From the NCBI RefSeq assembly GCF_020148005.1, contig NZ_JAGXFD010000001.1, positions 2,743,593-2,807,592 of the forward strand: a stretch of DNA of 64,000 bases, written 5' to 3'. Each line of letters starts with the position of its first letter. Position 1 is the stretch's first letter. Below, piece by piece: positions 8,486-18,679 of the stretch. A program made the position numbers and the translations under genes. This stretch comes from Modicisalibacter tunisiensis. GTDB taxonomy: Bacteria > Pseudomonadota > Gammaproteobacteria > Pseudomonadales > Halomonadaceae. The notes under the pieces are model-generated. The model made no database searches. It saw only the letters and a program-made list of their open reading frames with translations, and was not told the origin of the DNA.

Positions 8486-9283
8486 ATGCCCTTTCCCCGG
8501 TATACTTCGGCCCACGACACATCCTCATCGCCAAGGACGACCCAGGCCCCCTCCAACATGAGTGCTCCGAAAAGCCCCACGTTTCAGCCCCTCTACCGGC
8601 AGATCAAGGACCTGCTGCTCGAGCGGATCACCGCCGGCGAATGGCCGCCGGGGACCTTCATCCCCAGCGAGGCCTCGCTGGCCGCCAGCTACAACGTCAG
8701 CGTCGGTACCCTGCGCAAGGCGCTTGACGAACTGGTGGCCGACAACGTCGTGGTCCGTCGCCAGGGCAAGGGCACCGCCGTGGCCACCCACGATGCCGAC
8801 CGGGCCCTGTTCCGCTTCTTCAACGTGGTACGTCGGGACGGTGAGCGCAGCCTGCCGGTCTCCCGGGTGCTGGGCCGCTCGCGCCGCCGGGCGACGGACG
8901 AGGAAGCCACGGCGCTGCAGCTCCCCGCGGACGCCGAGGTGATCCATATCCGGCGCATTCGCGAGCTGGAAGGCAAGCCGACCCTGCTCGAGACCATCGT
9001 GCTGGATGCCGGCACCTTCGCCACGCTCGAGCATCAGCCCGAGGTGCTGCCCAATACCCTCTATCAGCTCTATCAACAGCAGTTCGGCGCCACCGTCGCC
9101 CACGCCGACGAGCAGCTCGTGGCGGTGCGTGCCGACGTTCAGGACGTGGCCCACCTGGGCGTGGAACCCGGCGAGCCGCTGATCGAGATCCGCCGTGTCG
9201 CCCAGGACTATCAGGACCAGCCGCTGGAGCTGCGCATCTCGCGGCTGGCGACAAATGAGTACTGCTATGCCAGCCGGCTGTAG
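8486..9283 (+). CDS. GntR-family (HutC subfamily) regulator of the sulfolactate genes
   Basis: A 265-residue protein. Residues about 35-100 form the winged HTH (PLYRQIKDLLLERITAGEWPPG, then IPSEASLAASYNVSVGTLRKALDEL), and residues about 115-260 form a UTRA effector domain. The ATG at 8486 has AAGGAG at 8472-8477; the in-frame ATG at 8558 has no such site. The gene lies divergent to the sulfolactate transporter operon, and the 38-bp element upstream recurs at suyA. It is the best candidate regulator of slc, suy and itself; the effector (sulfolactate or DHPS) is not visible. Confidence 0.88.
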   Translation: MPFPRYTSAHDTSSSPRTTQAPSNMSAPKSPTFQPLYRQIKDLLLERITAGEWPPGTFIPSEASLAASYNVSVGTLRKALDELVADNVVVRRQGKGTAVATHDADRALFRFFNVVRRDGERSLPVSRVLGRSRRRATDEEATALQLPADAEVIHIRRIRELEGKPTLLETIVLDAGTFATLEHQPEVLPNTLYQLYQQQFGATVAHADEQLVAVRADVQDVAHLGVEPGEPLIEIRRVAQDYQDQPLELRISRLATNEYCYASRL

Positions 9284-9302
9284 CATCGAGAATGAATCCA
9301 AT

Positions 9303-9336
9303 GACGCGGCCGCCGGGCGTTGCCGGCGGCCGTGTG
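9303..9336. terminator. GC-rich hairpin between convergent gntR and zinc dehydrogenase genes
   Basis: CGGCCGCCGG (9307-9316) pairs with CCGGCGGCCG (9323-9332) around a six-base loop, in the 83-bp gap between two convergent genes. There is no clear T run, so efficiency is uncertain, but the position fits a shared terminator. Confidence 0.55.
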
Positions 9337-9366
9337 TCGTGAGTGAAAGGAAGGCGCGGGGCGAGT

Positions 9367-10356
9367 TCAGGGGGTAAGCACGATCTTCGCGGCGGCGGTA
9401 CGCCCCGCGGCCAGGTCGGCGAAGGCATCGGCGCCGTCGGCGAGCTGGCGGATCTCGACCCACTCCAGGTTGCCGAGGGCCCTGGACGCCAGCAGGTCGA
9501 CCGTCGCCCGCAGGTCGTTCTGCGTGTAGGTGTAGGCGCCGAGAAAGGTGACTTCCTTGAGGGTGAGGCTGCGCACATCCAGCGGCCCGTCGTTGTCCTG
9601 CAGGCCCAGGTGCATCACGGCCCCGCCCGGGCGCACCGCCTGTATCGCCATCGCGCGTGTCGCCGACGCCCCCACGCAGTCGAACACCGCCTCCACGCTG
9701 TCGGCGTCGACAGCCGTGTCGCGCGGGTCGATCACCGTCAGCCCCGCCTTCTCGGCGGTCTCGCGGCGCAGCGGGTTGGTGTCGGCCAGGGTCAGCCGAC
9801 GCACGCCGCGCTGGCGCAGCATCAGGCCGACCAGCAGCCCCACCGCCCCGGCACCGATCACCAGCGCATTGGCCTCGGCCAGCGGCCGGGTGAGGCTGCG
9901 CTCCAGGCGGTTGATGGCGTGCAGCGCCGTCGCCGCCGGCTCGGTGAGCGCCGCGGCCACCGGCTCCAGGTCCTCGGGCAGCTCGATCAGGCAGTGATCC
10001 GGCACCACCACGCTCTCGGCAAAGGTGCCGGGCCGGTTCATCCCCAGCATGGTGCGGTTGCTGCACAGGTTCTGGCGGCCCTCGAGGCAGTAGTCGCAGT
10101 GGCCGCAGACCACCAGCGGGTTCATGGTCACCCGCTTGCCGGCCAGCGCCCCCTCGATGACCTCGCCGGCCGCTTCGTGACCGAGGATCATCGGCGGCAC
10201 CCGACGCGGGTCGTGGCCGTGGTAGGCATGCAGGTCGGAGCCGCAGATCCCGGTCGCCAGGATGCGCACTCGCGACTCGCCGGCAGCCAGCGGCGGCACC
10301 TCGGTCTCGCGGATCTCGAGCCGATCGGGGCCCGTATAGAAAAGCGCTTGCATCAT
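9367..10356 (-). CDS. Zinc-dependent medium-chain dehydrogenase (HpsP-like, DHPS 2-dehydrogenase candidate)
   Basis: A 329-residue MDR-family alcohol dehydrogenase. Catalytic zinc ligands are visible in TGICGSDLHAYHGHDP and LGHEAAGEV, the structural zinc set in CGHCDYCLEGRQNLC, and the Rossmann motif in VIGAGAVGLLVGL. GGAGG precedes the tandem ATGs at 10356 and 10353. It follows hpsN and the SDR gene in the order hpsN-SDR-MDR, which resembles the hpsNOP clusters for 2,3-dihydroxypropane-1-sulfonate. There two 2-dehydrogenases epimerise DHPS through the ketone before HpsN acts. The family is certain; the substrate is inferred from neighbours. Confidence 0.8.
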   Translation of the reverse strand: MMQALFYTGPDRLEIRETEVPPLAAGESRVRILATGICGSDLHAYHGHDPRRVPPMILGHEAAGEVIEGALAGKRVTMNPLVVCGHCDYCLEGRQNLCSNRTMLGMNRPGTFAESVVVPDHCLIELPEDLEPVAAALTEPAATALHAINRLERSLTRPLAEANALVIGAGAVGLLVGLMLRQRGVRRLTLADTNPLRRETAEKAGLTVIDPRDTAVDADSVEAVFDCVGASATRAMAIQAVRPGGAVMHLGLQDNDGPLDVRSLTLKEVTFLGAYTYTQNDLRATVDLLASRALGNLEWVEIRQLADGADAFADLAAGRTAAAKIVLTP

Positions 10357-10375
10357 GTGTTCCTCCAGTGAGTCG

Positions 10376-11137
10376 CTAGCGCGCGGTAAAGCCGCCGTCG
10401 ACGAACAGCGTCTGCCCGGTGACGTAGGCCGAGGCCGGCGAGGCGAAGAAGACCGTGGGCCCGGCGATATCCTCCAGGGTGCCGTTGCGGCCGATCGCGG
10501 TGCGCGCCGCCAGTTCGCGGGCGCGTTCCGGGTCGTCGAACAGCGAGGCGGTCAGCTCGGTGGGAAAGAAGCCGGGAGCGATGGCGTTGGCGTTGATGCC
10601 GTCCCGCGACCAGGCCTCGGCCATCGCCCGGGTCAGCTGGACGATGCCGCCCTTGCCGGCGCCGTAGGGCGCACTGTCCGGGAAGGCGCGCTGTGACTGC
10701 AGCGACGCCAGGTTGATGATGCGCCCGTAGCCACGCTCGCGCATGCCGGGCACCAGGGCCCGGGCGAGAAAGAACGGCGTGCCCAGATGCAGCTGCAGGG
10801 TCAGGTTCCAGCTGGCCAGGTCCACCTCGTCGATGGGCTGGCGCAGGTTGACCCCCGCCGCGTTGACCAGCACCGTGACCGGGCCGAACGGCTCGGCGGC
10901 GCGCTGTGCCACGCTCTCGAGTGCGGCCGCATCGGCGAGATCGGCGACCAGGGCGGCCGCACGACCGCCCTCCTGCTCGATGGCCGCCACCGTGTCGTCG
11001 AGCGCGGCTCGCCGCCGCGCCGCGACCACCACCGCGGCCCCGGCCGCGGCCAGCGCCTGGGCCATGCCCCGACCCAGTCCGCTGCTGCCGCCGGTGACCA
11101 GCGCCACCTGCCCCGTGAGATCGAAGGCCGGGCGCAT
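10376..11137 (-). CDS. Short-chain dehydrogenase (HpsO-like, DHPS 2-dehydrogenase candidate)
   Basis: A 253-residue classical SDR. The N-terminal cofactor motif is VTGGSSGLGRGMAQAL, NAAG follows near residue 90, the catalytic Ser lies in INLASLQSQ, and the Tyr-Lys pair is PYGAGKGG. Its ATG sits one base after the hpsN stop, and the AGGAGG site lies inside the end of hpsN, so the two are tightly coupled. With the downstream zinc enzyme it would convert one DHPS enantiomer to the other through the 2-keto compound. Which enzyme acts on which enantiomer cannot be told from sequence. Confidence 0.8.
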   Translation of the reverse strand: MRPAFDLTGQVALVTGGSSGLGRGMAQALAAAGAAVVVAARRRAALDDTVAAIEQEGGRAAALVADLADAAALESVAQRAAEPFGPVTVLVNAAGVNLRQPIDEVDLASWNLTLQLHLGTPFFLARALVPGMRERGYGRIINLASLQSQRAFPDSAPYGAGKGGIVQLTRAMAEAWSRDGINANAIAPGFFPTELTASLFDDPERARELAARTAIGRNGTLEDIAGPTVFFASPASAYVTGQTLFVDGGFTAR

Positions 11138-11138
11138 G

Positions 11139-12536
<1,398 letters not shown>

Positions 12537-12539
12537 TTA

Positions 12540-12553
12540 TGTAAGCGCTTACA
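12540..12553. promoter_or_regulatory. LacI-family operator upstream of hpsN
   Basis: TGTAAGCGCTTACA is a perfect 14-bp palindrome with the central CG typical of LacI/GalR operators. It lies in the 147-bp gap between the DctM gene and hpsN. The same core recurs at 15953-15970, next to the LacI gene in this locus. Confidence 0.85.
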
Positions 12554-12599
12554 ATTCGTCACGCATCCCATTGCCCATCAAAGCTGGTTCACTGCCTGC

Positions 12600-13907
12600 C
12601 TACAGGGCCCAGGTCGACAGCCAGGGCACGAAGGCCACCAGCAGCACCACCGCCAGCATCCCGATGACGAACGGCACGGCATGCCGGGCCACCGCCAGTA
12701 CCGAACAGCGGGTCAGACCGGAGACGACGAACAGGTTCAGCCCCAGGGGTGGCGTGATGAAGCCCAGCCCCAGCGTCGTCACCATCAGGATGGCGAAGTG
12801 GAACTCGTTCATGCCCGCCTGCTGCGCCAGCGGCAGCAGCAACGGCGAGAGGATGACGATGTTGGGCGTGGTCTCCATCACGCAGCCGGCCAGCACCAGG
12901 ATGCCGATCATCATCAGGATGATCAGGGTCGGCGAGTCGGTCATTGCGCTCACCCCGCCGACCAGGGTCTGCGGAATGTTGAGGCTGGAGAGCGTCTGCG
13001 CCAGGGGCAGCGAGACGGCGATGATCGGCACGATCACCCCGCAGACCCGCGCCGAGGACTCGAGCATCCGCGGGATGTCGCCCAGCACCAGTCGCTTCTG
13101 CAGCAGACCGATGATCACCACCACCACCACGGCCACCGCTGCGGCCTCGGTGGGCGTGAAGATGCCCGAGTAGATGCCGCCGAGGATCACCACCGGCACG
13201 AACAGCGCCCAGCGGGCATCCCAGACCGTGCTCAGCCAGCGCCGCCAGGAAAAGGGCGACTTTTCGGCCTCGTAGCCATAGCGCCGGTTGATCAGCATGT
13301 TGGTGAGCATCACCGACATCATCACCAGTACCCCGGGGATCGCCGCCGCCAGGAACAGCGTGGAGGCGGACATGCCCAGCACCAGCCCCATCACGATGTA
13401 GGCGATGGAGGGCGGGATCAGGATGCCGGTACAGGCCCCCGACGCCACCAGCGCACAGGCCGCCGGCAGCGGATAGCCGCGATCGACCAGGCGATGGATG
13501 GTCATGCGCCCCACCGCCGCCGCCCCCGCGGCATCCGAGCCCGAGATGCAGGCGAAGAAGCCGCAGCCGAGGGTGGTCGAGTTGCCCAGCCCGGTCCGCA
13601 ACCCGCCGACCGTGGCCTCGGCCACGTCGAGCAGCTTGTCGGACAACCCCGATCGCACCAGGGCGTCACCGGTCAGGATGAACAGCGGGACCGCGATGAG
13701 CGCGAAGGCATTGATGCCGTCGAAGAGCGCCTCGCCGAATACCGACAGCGGCAACGTCTCGGTCAGCGTCAACATGCCCAGGGCGCCCAGGCCGATCGAG
13801 ACCCAGACCGGCACGCCGAGCGCGATCATCGCCACCAGCAACCCAAGCGGCAGATAGAAGGTCCAGTCCAGCGACGACACGGCCTGCTGTGCAGCGAGAA
13901 ATTCCAT
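12600..13907 (-). CDS. TRAP transporter large membrane subunit (DctM type), DHPS uptake
   Basis: A 435-residue protein with about 12 membrane segments and DctM blocks: GLGNSTTLGCGFFACISGSDAAGAAAVG, GACTGILIPPSIAYIVMGLVLG and ATTLGLGFITPPLGLNLFVVSGL. The start has an excellent GAGGAGG site. It is separated by 11 bp from the DctQ gene and forms with it the sodium-coupled membrane part of a TRAP carrier, matching HpsKLM-type DHPS transporters in position. The substrate is inferred from the adjacent hpsN. Confidence 0.92.
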   Translation of the reverse strand: MEFLAAQQAVSSLDWTFYLPLGLLVAMIALGVPVWVSIGLGALGMLTLTETLPLSVFGEALFDGINAFALIAVPLFILTGDALVRSGLSDKLLDVAEATVGGLRTGLGNSTTLGCGFFACISGSDAAGAAAVGRMTIHRLVDRGYPLPAACALVASGACTGILIPPSIAYIVMGLVLGMSASTLFLAAAIPGVLVMMSVMLTNMLINRRYGYEAEKSPFSWRRWLSTVWDARWALFVPVVILGGIYSGIFTPTEAAAVAVVVVVIIGLLQKRLVLGDIPRMLESSARVCGVIVPIIAVSLPLAQTLSSLNIPQTLVGGVSAMTDSPTLIILMMIGILVLAGCVMETTPNIVILSPLLLPLAQQAGMNEFHFAILMVTTLGLGFITPPLGLNLFVVSGLTRCSVLAVARHAVPFVIGMLAVVLLVAFVPWLSTWAL

Positions 13908-13918
13908 GCGTCACCTCC

Positions 13919-14485
13919 TCAATCGAAAAGCTTGTTGCCATCGAACGGTGGCTGGCCCCGGCGCATGCGCTGGATATCCATCACCATCGACTGCACGACC
14001 CGCCCCGCGACGACCAGAAAGCCCAGCGGGATCGCGACCAGGAAGATCGCCTGCGAGACCCGCAGCCCCGGCGTCACCGAACCGAACTGCAGCGAGGTCA
14101 TCACCGGCGACAGCGAGAGCCAGAGTGCCCAGATCGCCAGCACCAGCGTGGCGATGTCCGACAGCCACCAGGCCAGCCGGCGGACCCGCGGTCCGCCGAG
14201 ATTGACCAGCACGTCGATGCGAATGTGCGCACGGTCCCTGACCGCGGCGGCCGCGGCAATCCACGCCAGGTAGATGAAGGCATAGCGCGACAGCTCCTCG
14301 CCCCAGACGGACGAATAATCGAGCAGGAAGCGACGCAGCACCTCGACCGACACGGTGGTGATGATCAAGGCGTAGAACGTCAGCAGGACCCAGCGCTCGA
14401 CCCGGCGATCGAGGACCGAGAACCGGTCGCCCCATGAGCGGCGTTGCGGCTTTTTCTCAGACATTGCTGTCGACGTGATAGCCAT
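13919..14485 (-). CDS. TRAP transporter small membrane subunit (DctQ type)
   Basis: A 188-residue protein with four hydrophobic segments and the DctQ-type blocks VWGEELSRYAFIYLAWIAAAAAVRDRAHIRIDV and AIFLVAIPLGFLVVAGRVVQSM. The ATG at 14485 has GGGGG upstream; an in-frame ATG at 14464 overlaps the preceding stop (ATGTCTGA) and is a credible alternative. It overlaps the binding-protein gene, so it is translationally coupled to it. Confidence 0.88.
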   Translation of the reverse strand: MAITSTAMSEKKPQRRSWGDRFSVLDRRVERWVLLTFYALIITTVSVEVLRRFLLDYSSVWGEELSRYAFIYLAWIAAAAAVRDRAHIRIDVLVNLGGPRVRRLAWWLSDIATLVLAIWALWLSLSPVMTSLQFGSVTPGLRVSQAIFLVAIPLGFLVVAGRVVQSMVMDIQRMRRGQPPFDGNKLFD

Positions 14486-15641
14486 TTGACACCCCCGTCG
14501 CCTCCAGCAACGCGTTGAAGTTGTCCATCGACCCGGCCAGCTGGACCTTGAGGTCGTTCCAGGTCTCCAGCTGATGACCGCACTTGGCCTTCCACTGGGC
14601 GACCTCGTCCTCGGTCGGCGAATAGATGTCGATGCCGGCGTGACGCATCTCGTAGTAGGCGTAGGCCCGCGCCGCCGGCACCTTGGCCAGGTTCTCGCGG
14701 AAGGTCACGTCGGAAGCACGCATGATGGCGTCCTGAACGTCCTTGGGCCGAGCGTCGAACCACTGCTTGTTGCAGGTGTAGACCTGGGCATCGGGCACCG
14801 ACTGGATGGTCGAGATCGAAGCCAGCACATCGGTGAAGCCGTAGACGAAGAGCGCCTGAACGCTGGGATCCAGCGCATCCGCCACGCCCTGCTTCATCGC
14901 CGAGGAGGTCTCGCCCCAGGCCACGGGCGTCGGGTTGGCGCCGGCCAGCTTGTAGACCTTCTGCAGGATCTGCGAGGACGGCACGCGGAACTTGATGCCG
15001 CGAATGTCGTCGGGAGTGCGCACCGGATGGTCGAGCAGCCCCTTGCGCACGGCCACCGTCCGCGGGTCGATGCAGACGTAGGACAGTACCTTGAAGCCGC
15101 GATCCTCGACCTTGCCGTGCACCACGTCCTTCCAGGTGTCGGAGGTGACCAGGTTGATCAGGTGCTGGTTCTCGCCGCACCAGTAGGGAATGTTGATCAG
15201 GTCGACCTCCGGTGCGAACGCCGAGAGGTTCGACATCGAGTGCTGAGCCATGGCGATGGTGCCGTTCTGCACCTTGGTGATCAGGGCGCCGCCGGCGCCC
15301 AGCTGGCCGCCCGGCTGCAGACGCACGTAGAGCTTGCCGCGGCTGAAGTTCTGCAGGTTCTCCTTGAAGTTGAGCTGCATGATCGGATAGGCGCGCGAGG
15401 CCCCGAGCCGATAGCCGGTGGCCATGACCAGCACCGTGTCCGCGGCCTTTTCACGCTCGGCCTCCTCCTGGGAGATGGCGGCCATGGCCGATTCCGAGAA
15501 CAGGCTGCCGCCGAGCGCCCCGATCAGCGCGGTCGTGAAGCCGTAGCGGCCGACCATGTTCAGAAAGTGACGGCGCTCGGGGCGCTGTGGCTCGGCGTTG
15601 TCGCCGGACGTGCGTGTGAAGAGTCTGGATTGGCGTAGCAT
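14457..15641 (-). CDS. TRAP transporter substrate-binding protein (DctP type) with Tat-like signal
   Basis: A 394-residue periplasmic receptor. The N-terminus has PERRHFLNMVGRYGFTTALIG, a twin-arginine-like signal instead of a plain Sec signal. DctP-type features include KLYVRLQPGGQLGAGGALITKVQNGTIAMAQ, GIKFRVPSSQILQKVYKLAGANPTPVAWGE and a CNKQWFDARP block. It would bind DHPS. It lies 64 bp behind the small membrane-protein gene at 15706-15912 and downstream of the LacI-type operator. Confidence 0.9.
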   Translation of the reverse strand: MLRQSRLFTRTSGDNAEPQRPERRHFLNMVGRYGFTTALIGALGGSLFSESAMAAISQEEAEREKAADTVLVMATGYRLGASRAYPIMQLNFKENLQNFSRGKLYVRLQPGGQLGAGGALITKVQNGTIAMAQHSMSNLSAFAPEVDLINIPYWCGENQHLINLVTSDTWKDVVHGKVEDRGFKVLSYVCIDPRTVAVRKGLLDHPVRTPDDIRGIKFRVPSSQILQKVYKLAGANPTPVAWGETSSAMKQGVADALDPSVQALFVYGFTDVLASISTIQSVPDAQVYTCNKQWFDARPKDVQDAIMRASDVTFRENLAKVPAARAYAYYEMRHAGIDIYSPTEDEVAQWKAKCGHQLETWNDLKVQLAGSMDNFNALLEATGVSNGYHVDSNV

Positions 15642-15705
15642 GCTGAAGCTCCTGTGTTGTTATCGTGGTGCTGCATGGTGGGATTTCGACCGCCCACCTG
15701 GCCCG

Positions 15706-15912
15706 CTACTCGAGTCGGATGCAGGCCGTGATGAAGCAGGCGACGGCCGCAACGAGCAGCACCGCCTCCTCCGCCGGTGACAGCGAGAAAAGCGGGATTC
15801 CGGCGCTTTCCAGGGCCACTCGCGCGAGAAAGACCGCCATCAGCAGGCCCGCGATGGCCAGCAGGATGCGACCATGGCGGCGATGGGACGTGGTTTTCGT
15901 CGTCTGCATCAT
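15706..15912 (-). CDS. Small two-helix membrane protein heading the DHPS transport operon
   Basis: A 68-residue protein of unknown family. AGGAGAGG lies 4-5 bp before the ATG at 15912, so this start is better than the ATG at 15951. Residues about 16-36 (ILLAIAGLLMAVFLARVAL) and 46-64 (EEAVLLVAAVACFITAC) are hydrophobic, consistent with two membrane helices and a basic N-terminus. It lies between the LacI-type operator and the TRAP receptor gene, all on one strand. It may be a small accessory of the carrier; no function can be assigned. Confidence 0.65.
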   Translation of the reverse strand: MMQTTKTTSHRRHGRILLAIAGLLMAVFLARVALESAGIPLFSLSPAEEAVLLVAAVACFITACIRLE

Positions 15913-15938
15913 GCCTCTCCTGTTGTTGTTGTGCGGTC

Positions 15939-15948
15939 GCTTACAAGC
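15939..15948 (-). promoter_or_regulatory. LacI operator half-site
   Basis: CGCTTACAAG repeats one arm of the adjacent perfect palindrome, 22 bp away (about two helical turns). It could support cooperative binding or DNA bending at the hps promoter. Confidence 0.35.
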
Positions 15949-15952
15949 CATT

Positions 15953-15970
15953 ATTGTAAGCGCTTACAAT
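15953..15970. promoter_or_regulatory. LacI-family operator between lacI-type gene and DHPS transport operon
   Basis: ATTGTAAGCGCTTACAAT is a perfect 18-bp palindrome. It lies in the divergent region, 41 bp from the small membrane-protein start and 119 bp from the LacI-type start, so it can control both. Its core is identical to the site upstream of hpsN. Confidence 0.88.
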
Positions 15971-16088
15971 TAAGCTACTCTCAAAGCTAGTCAAGGGTCC
16001 ACATGCTGTCCAGTTAGACGTTCGTCAACATGACTGGGGCCTGCCGGACGCGGGTGGTACGCTCAAGCAAACACTCAAGAGGCTCATC

Positions 16089-17126
16089 ATGAACAGGGAT
16101 GCCAAACGCACGTTGCTCCAGGACGTCGCCCGGGAAGCCGGCGTCTCCACGGCATCGGTGTCGCGGGTGCTCAACCGGGCACCGCATGTCAGCGAGCGGC
16201 TGCGCAACCGGGTGGAAGCGGCGATCGACAGCCTCGGCTATGTCCCCGACGGCACCGCCAGGGCGCTGGCCTCGCGGCGTATCGGCGCCATCGGCGCGCT
16301 GGTGCCGACGCTCGACAACCCGGTCTTCAGCGCGATGATCGATAGCCTCGAGCAGCGCCTCAAGCAGTACGACTGCCGGCTGCTGATCGCCACCTATCGC
16401 TACAGTCTCGATGAGGAAGTCGAATCGCTGCGCACCCTGATCCAGCAGGGTATCGATGGTGCGGTGCTGATCGGCCATGATCACCTCCCCGCCACGCTGG
16501 AACTGTTCCGGCGTCACGAGGTGCCCTACCTGACCTGCTGGCACAGCGAGGAAGACCCGGACTGGCCGAGCATCGGTTTCGACAACGCCGCCCCGGCCCG
16601 GCATCTGGCCGAGCACCTGATCGACCTCGGGCACCGCCGATTCGGCGTCATCTCGGCGCCCGTCGACGGCAACGACCGCGCCCGCGCTCGCCTGGCGGGC
16701 TTTCGTCAGGCACTCGAGACCGCCGGGCTCGACCTGGCCGACGACCATGTCGTCACCGTCGAGTACGGGATCGAGGAAGGGGCGGCGGCATTCGCCGAAC
16801 TGATGCGGCTCATGCCCCGCCCCACGGCGATACTCTGCGGCAACGACGTGCTGGCGTTCGGGGCCATGTTCGCCGCGGCACAGGCAGGTATCGCGATTCC
16901 CGACGACCTGTCGATCACCGGATTCGACGACCTGCCGCAGTCGCGCTTCATGCACCCGGCACTGACCACCGTGGCCGCGCCTTCCGCCGAGGTGGGCCGG
17001 CTGGTGGCCGACACCCTGGTCGCGCGCATTCGCGGTGACCAGACGCCTCATCGTCAGGTGCTCGAGGCGCGAGTGGTGCTGCGGGGCACCACGGCCCCGC
17101 CGCTGCACGAGATGGAGCCGGCGTGA
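16089..17126 (+). CDS. LacI-family regulator of the DHPS genes
   Basis: A 345-residue protein with an N-terminal HTH (LLQDVAREAGVSTASVSRVLNRAPHVSERLRNRV) and the hinge-helix segment TARALASRRIGAIGALVPTL. A periplasmic-binding-protein-like effector domain follows (residues 62-335, with GHRRFGVISAPVDGNDRARARLAGF and SITGFDDLPQSRFMHPALTTVAAP). It is divergent from the DHPS transport operon, and two identical LacI-type palindromes lie only at hps promoters, so a repressor of hps genes relieved by DHPS or a derivative is the likely role. The effector is not known. Confidence 0.9.
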   Translation: MNRDAKRTLLQDVAREAGVSTASVSRVLNRAPHVSERLRNRVEAAIDSLGYVPDGTARALASRRIGAIGALVPTLDNPVFSAMIDSLEQRLKQYDCRLLIATYRYSLDEEVESLRTLIQQGIDGAVLIGHDHLPATLELFRRHEVPYLTCWHSEEDPDWPSIGFDNAAPARHLAEHLIDLGHRRFGVISAPVDGNDRARARLAGFRQALETAGLDLADDHVVTVEYGIEEGAAAFAELMRLMPRPTAILCGNDVLAFGAMFAAAQAGIAIPDDLSITGFDDLPQSRFMHPALTTVAAPSAEVGRLVADTLVARIRGDQTPHRQVLEARVVLRGTTAPPLHEMEPA

Positions 17127-17178
17127 GGCAGCTCGTCGCTGCCCCATCCGCCGCCCGTGCCTCTGGCAACCCATCGCC

Positions 17179-18357
17179 TTACGCACTCTCGTAGAGGCGC
17201 GTGAACACGAACTCCCGGTGCCCCAGTGCCTCGGCGCTGGTATTCCGGCCGTTGGCCGTGCGCAGCAGCATTTCCAGCAGCTGATCCCCTGCCTCCGGCA
17301 TGTTGATCTCGCGGCGCAGCAGGCCCGAGACATCGACGTCGATGTGCTCGCCCATCGTGCGCACCGTGCGCGGATTGGCGCAGATCTTGATCACCGGCAG
17401 GATCGGGTTGCCGATCACGTTGCCCTGGCCGGTCGGGAAGAAGTGCGCCACGTAGCCGGATGCCGCGCACAGCGTCACCATCTCTGCCGCCGCCGACGAG
17501 GAATCCATGAACCACAGCCCCGGCCCGGTGGGTGTCTCGGCCTTGTCGAGCACGCCGTCGACCCGGCATTCCTTGCCGATCTTCTGGATGTTGCCCAGCG
17601 CCTTTTCCTCGATGGTGGTCAACCCGCCCTCGATGTTGCCCTTGGTGGGCTGCGACTCGGACAGGTCGCTGGTCTTGTGGCGATCGATCATCGCGCTGTA
17701 GCGGTCGAACATCGCCTGGAATTCCTCGCGCACCTTGTCGTTGGCGCAGCGCGCGGCCACCAGATGCTCGCCGCCGGTGAGCTCGGAGGTCTCGCCGAAC
17801 ACCAGGGTACAGCCCTCGGCGTAGAGCTTGTCGAAGGCATCGCCGACGGTGGGGTTGGCACCGCACCCGGAGGTGGTGTCGGATTCGCCGCACTTGGTGG
17901 AAACCCACAGCTCACCGATGTCGCACGGTTCGCGCTGCAGCTCGGTGGCGTACTGCACGAATTCGCGGGCCTTGCGCGAGGCCGCGGCGATGGTGTTGTG
18001 GTCGCCGTTCTGCTCGATCCAGAAGCCTTCCACCGGCTTGCCGGTGGCACGGATGCCGTCGACCACCTTGCCGGTCCAGCCGGGCTCGATGCCGATCACG
18101 ATCACCGCGGCAACATTGGGGTTGGAGCCGGTGCCGATCAGGGTGCGGAAGTGCAGATCCAGGTCGGCGCCGAACTGCAGCCGGCCATAGGGGTGCGGCA
18201 GCGCCAGCGTGCCCTTGATGTTGTTGGCCACCGCTTCCGCCGCGGCATTGGAGATGTCGTCCACCGGCAGCACGATCACGTGGTTGCGGATGCCGACCCG
18301 GCCGTTGTCCCGACGATAGCCCAGGAAGGTACGTCCCTTGAGTTCCATGCTTACCAC
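17179..18357 (-). CDS. suyB: (2R)-sulfolactate sulfo-lyase, large subunit
   Basis: A 392-residue protein of the UxaA/altronate-dehydratase C-terminal family. [14 protein letters not shown] opens the domain, [20 protein letters not shown] carries conserved cysteines, and [17 protein letters not shown] follows. With SuyA it eliminates sulfite from (R)-sulfolactate to give pyruvate. The start overlaps the suyA stop by 7 nt. Small-plus-large UxaA-type genes next to slcC, comC and hpsN are diagnostic; an altronate or galactarate dehydratase is unlikely here because no uronate genes are present. Confidence 0.92.
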   Translation of the reverse strand: MVSMELKGRTFLGYRRDNGRVGIRNHVIVLPVDDISNAAAEAVANNIKGTLALPHPYGRLQFGADLDLHFRTLIGTGSNPNVAAVIVIGIEPGWTGKVVDGIRATGKPVEGFWIEQNGDHNTIAAASRKAREFVQYATELQREPCDIGELWVSTKCGESDTTSGCGANPTVGDAFDKLYAEGCTLVFGETSELTGGEHLVAARCANDKVREEFQAMFDRYSAMIDRHKTSDLSESQPTKGNIEGGLTTIEEKALGNIQKIGKECRVDGVLDKAETPTGPGLWFMDSSSAAAEMVTLCAASGYVAHFFPTGQGNVIGNPILPVIKICANPRTVRTMGEHIDVDVSGLLRREINMPEAGDQLLEMLLRTANGRNTSAEALGHREFVFTRLYESA

Positions 18358-18635
18358 CTCTTGGTCTTGACGTTGTGAACGTGAACGTGCTCGCCCTGGC
18401 GAATCGGCTTCACCACCCGCCCGATGTCGACGCTGTACTTGATCACCGTCTCGCCCTCGGCGAGATCGCGGATCGCCAGCTTGTGGCCGATCGGGATCGC
18501 GTCCTTGACCTCGAACTGCAGGGTCTTGTCCTGATCCATTACCCAGCCGGTCAGCGTCTGACCCGCCTGGACCCCTTCCACCACCACCACGCCGACCGCG
18601 TCGTCGGCATCGTGGACCACGAAATCGATGCTCAT
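18351..18635 (-). CDS. suyA: (2R)-sulfolactate sulfo-lyase, small subunit
   Basis: A 94-residue SAF-domain protein ([43 protein letters not shown], then [20 protein letters not shown]), equal to the N-terminal domain of UxaA encoded separately, as in all SuyAB enzymes. AAGGAGAGGAG precedes its ATG. The shared 38-bp promoter element ends 45 bp upstream, so suyAB is transcribed on its own under the same control as the slc operon. Confidence 0.92.
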   Translation of the reverse strand: MSIDFVVHDADDAVGVVVVEGVQAGQTLTGWVMDQDKTLQFEVKDAIPIGHKLAIRDLAEGETVIKYSVDIGRVVKPIRQGEHVHVHNVKTKRW

Positions 18636-18679
18636 GCTCCTCTCCTTGTTGTTGCCCGAGCGACGCCTCGGCGTCGCCT

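Noticed and set aside
17179-18635. Altronate or galactarate dehydratase reading of the UxaA-like gene pair
   Set aside because: Split small/large genes beside slcC, comC and hpsN are the SuyAB arrangement; no uronate genes are present.
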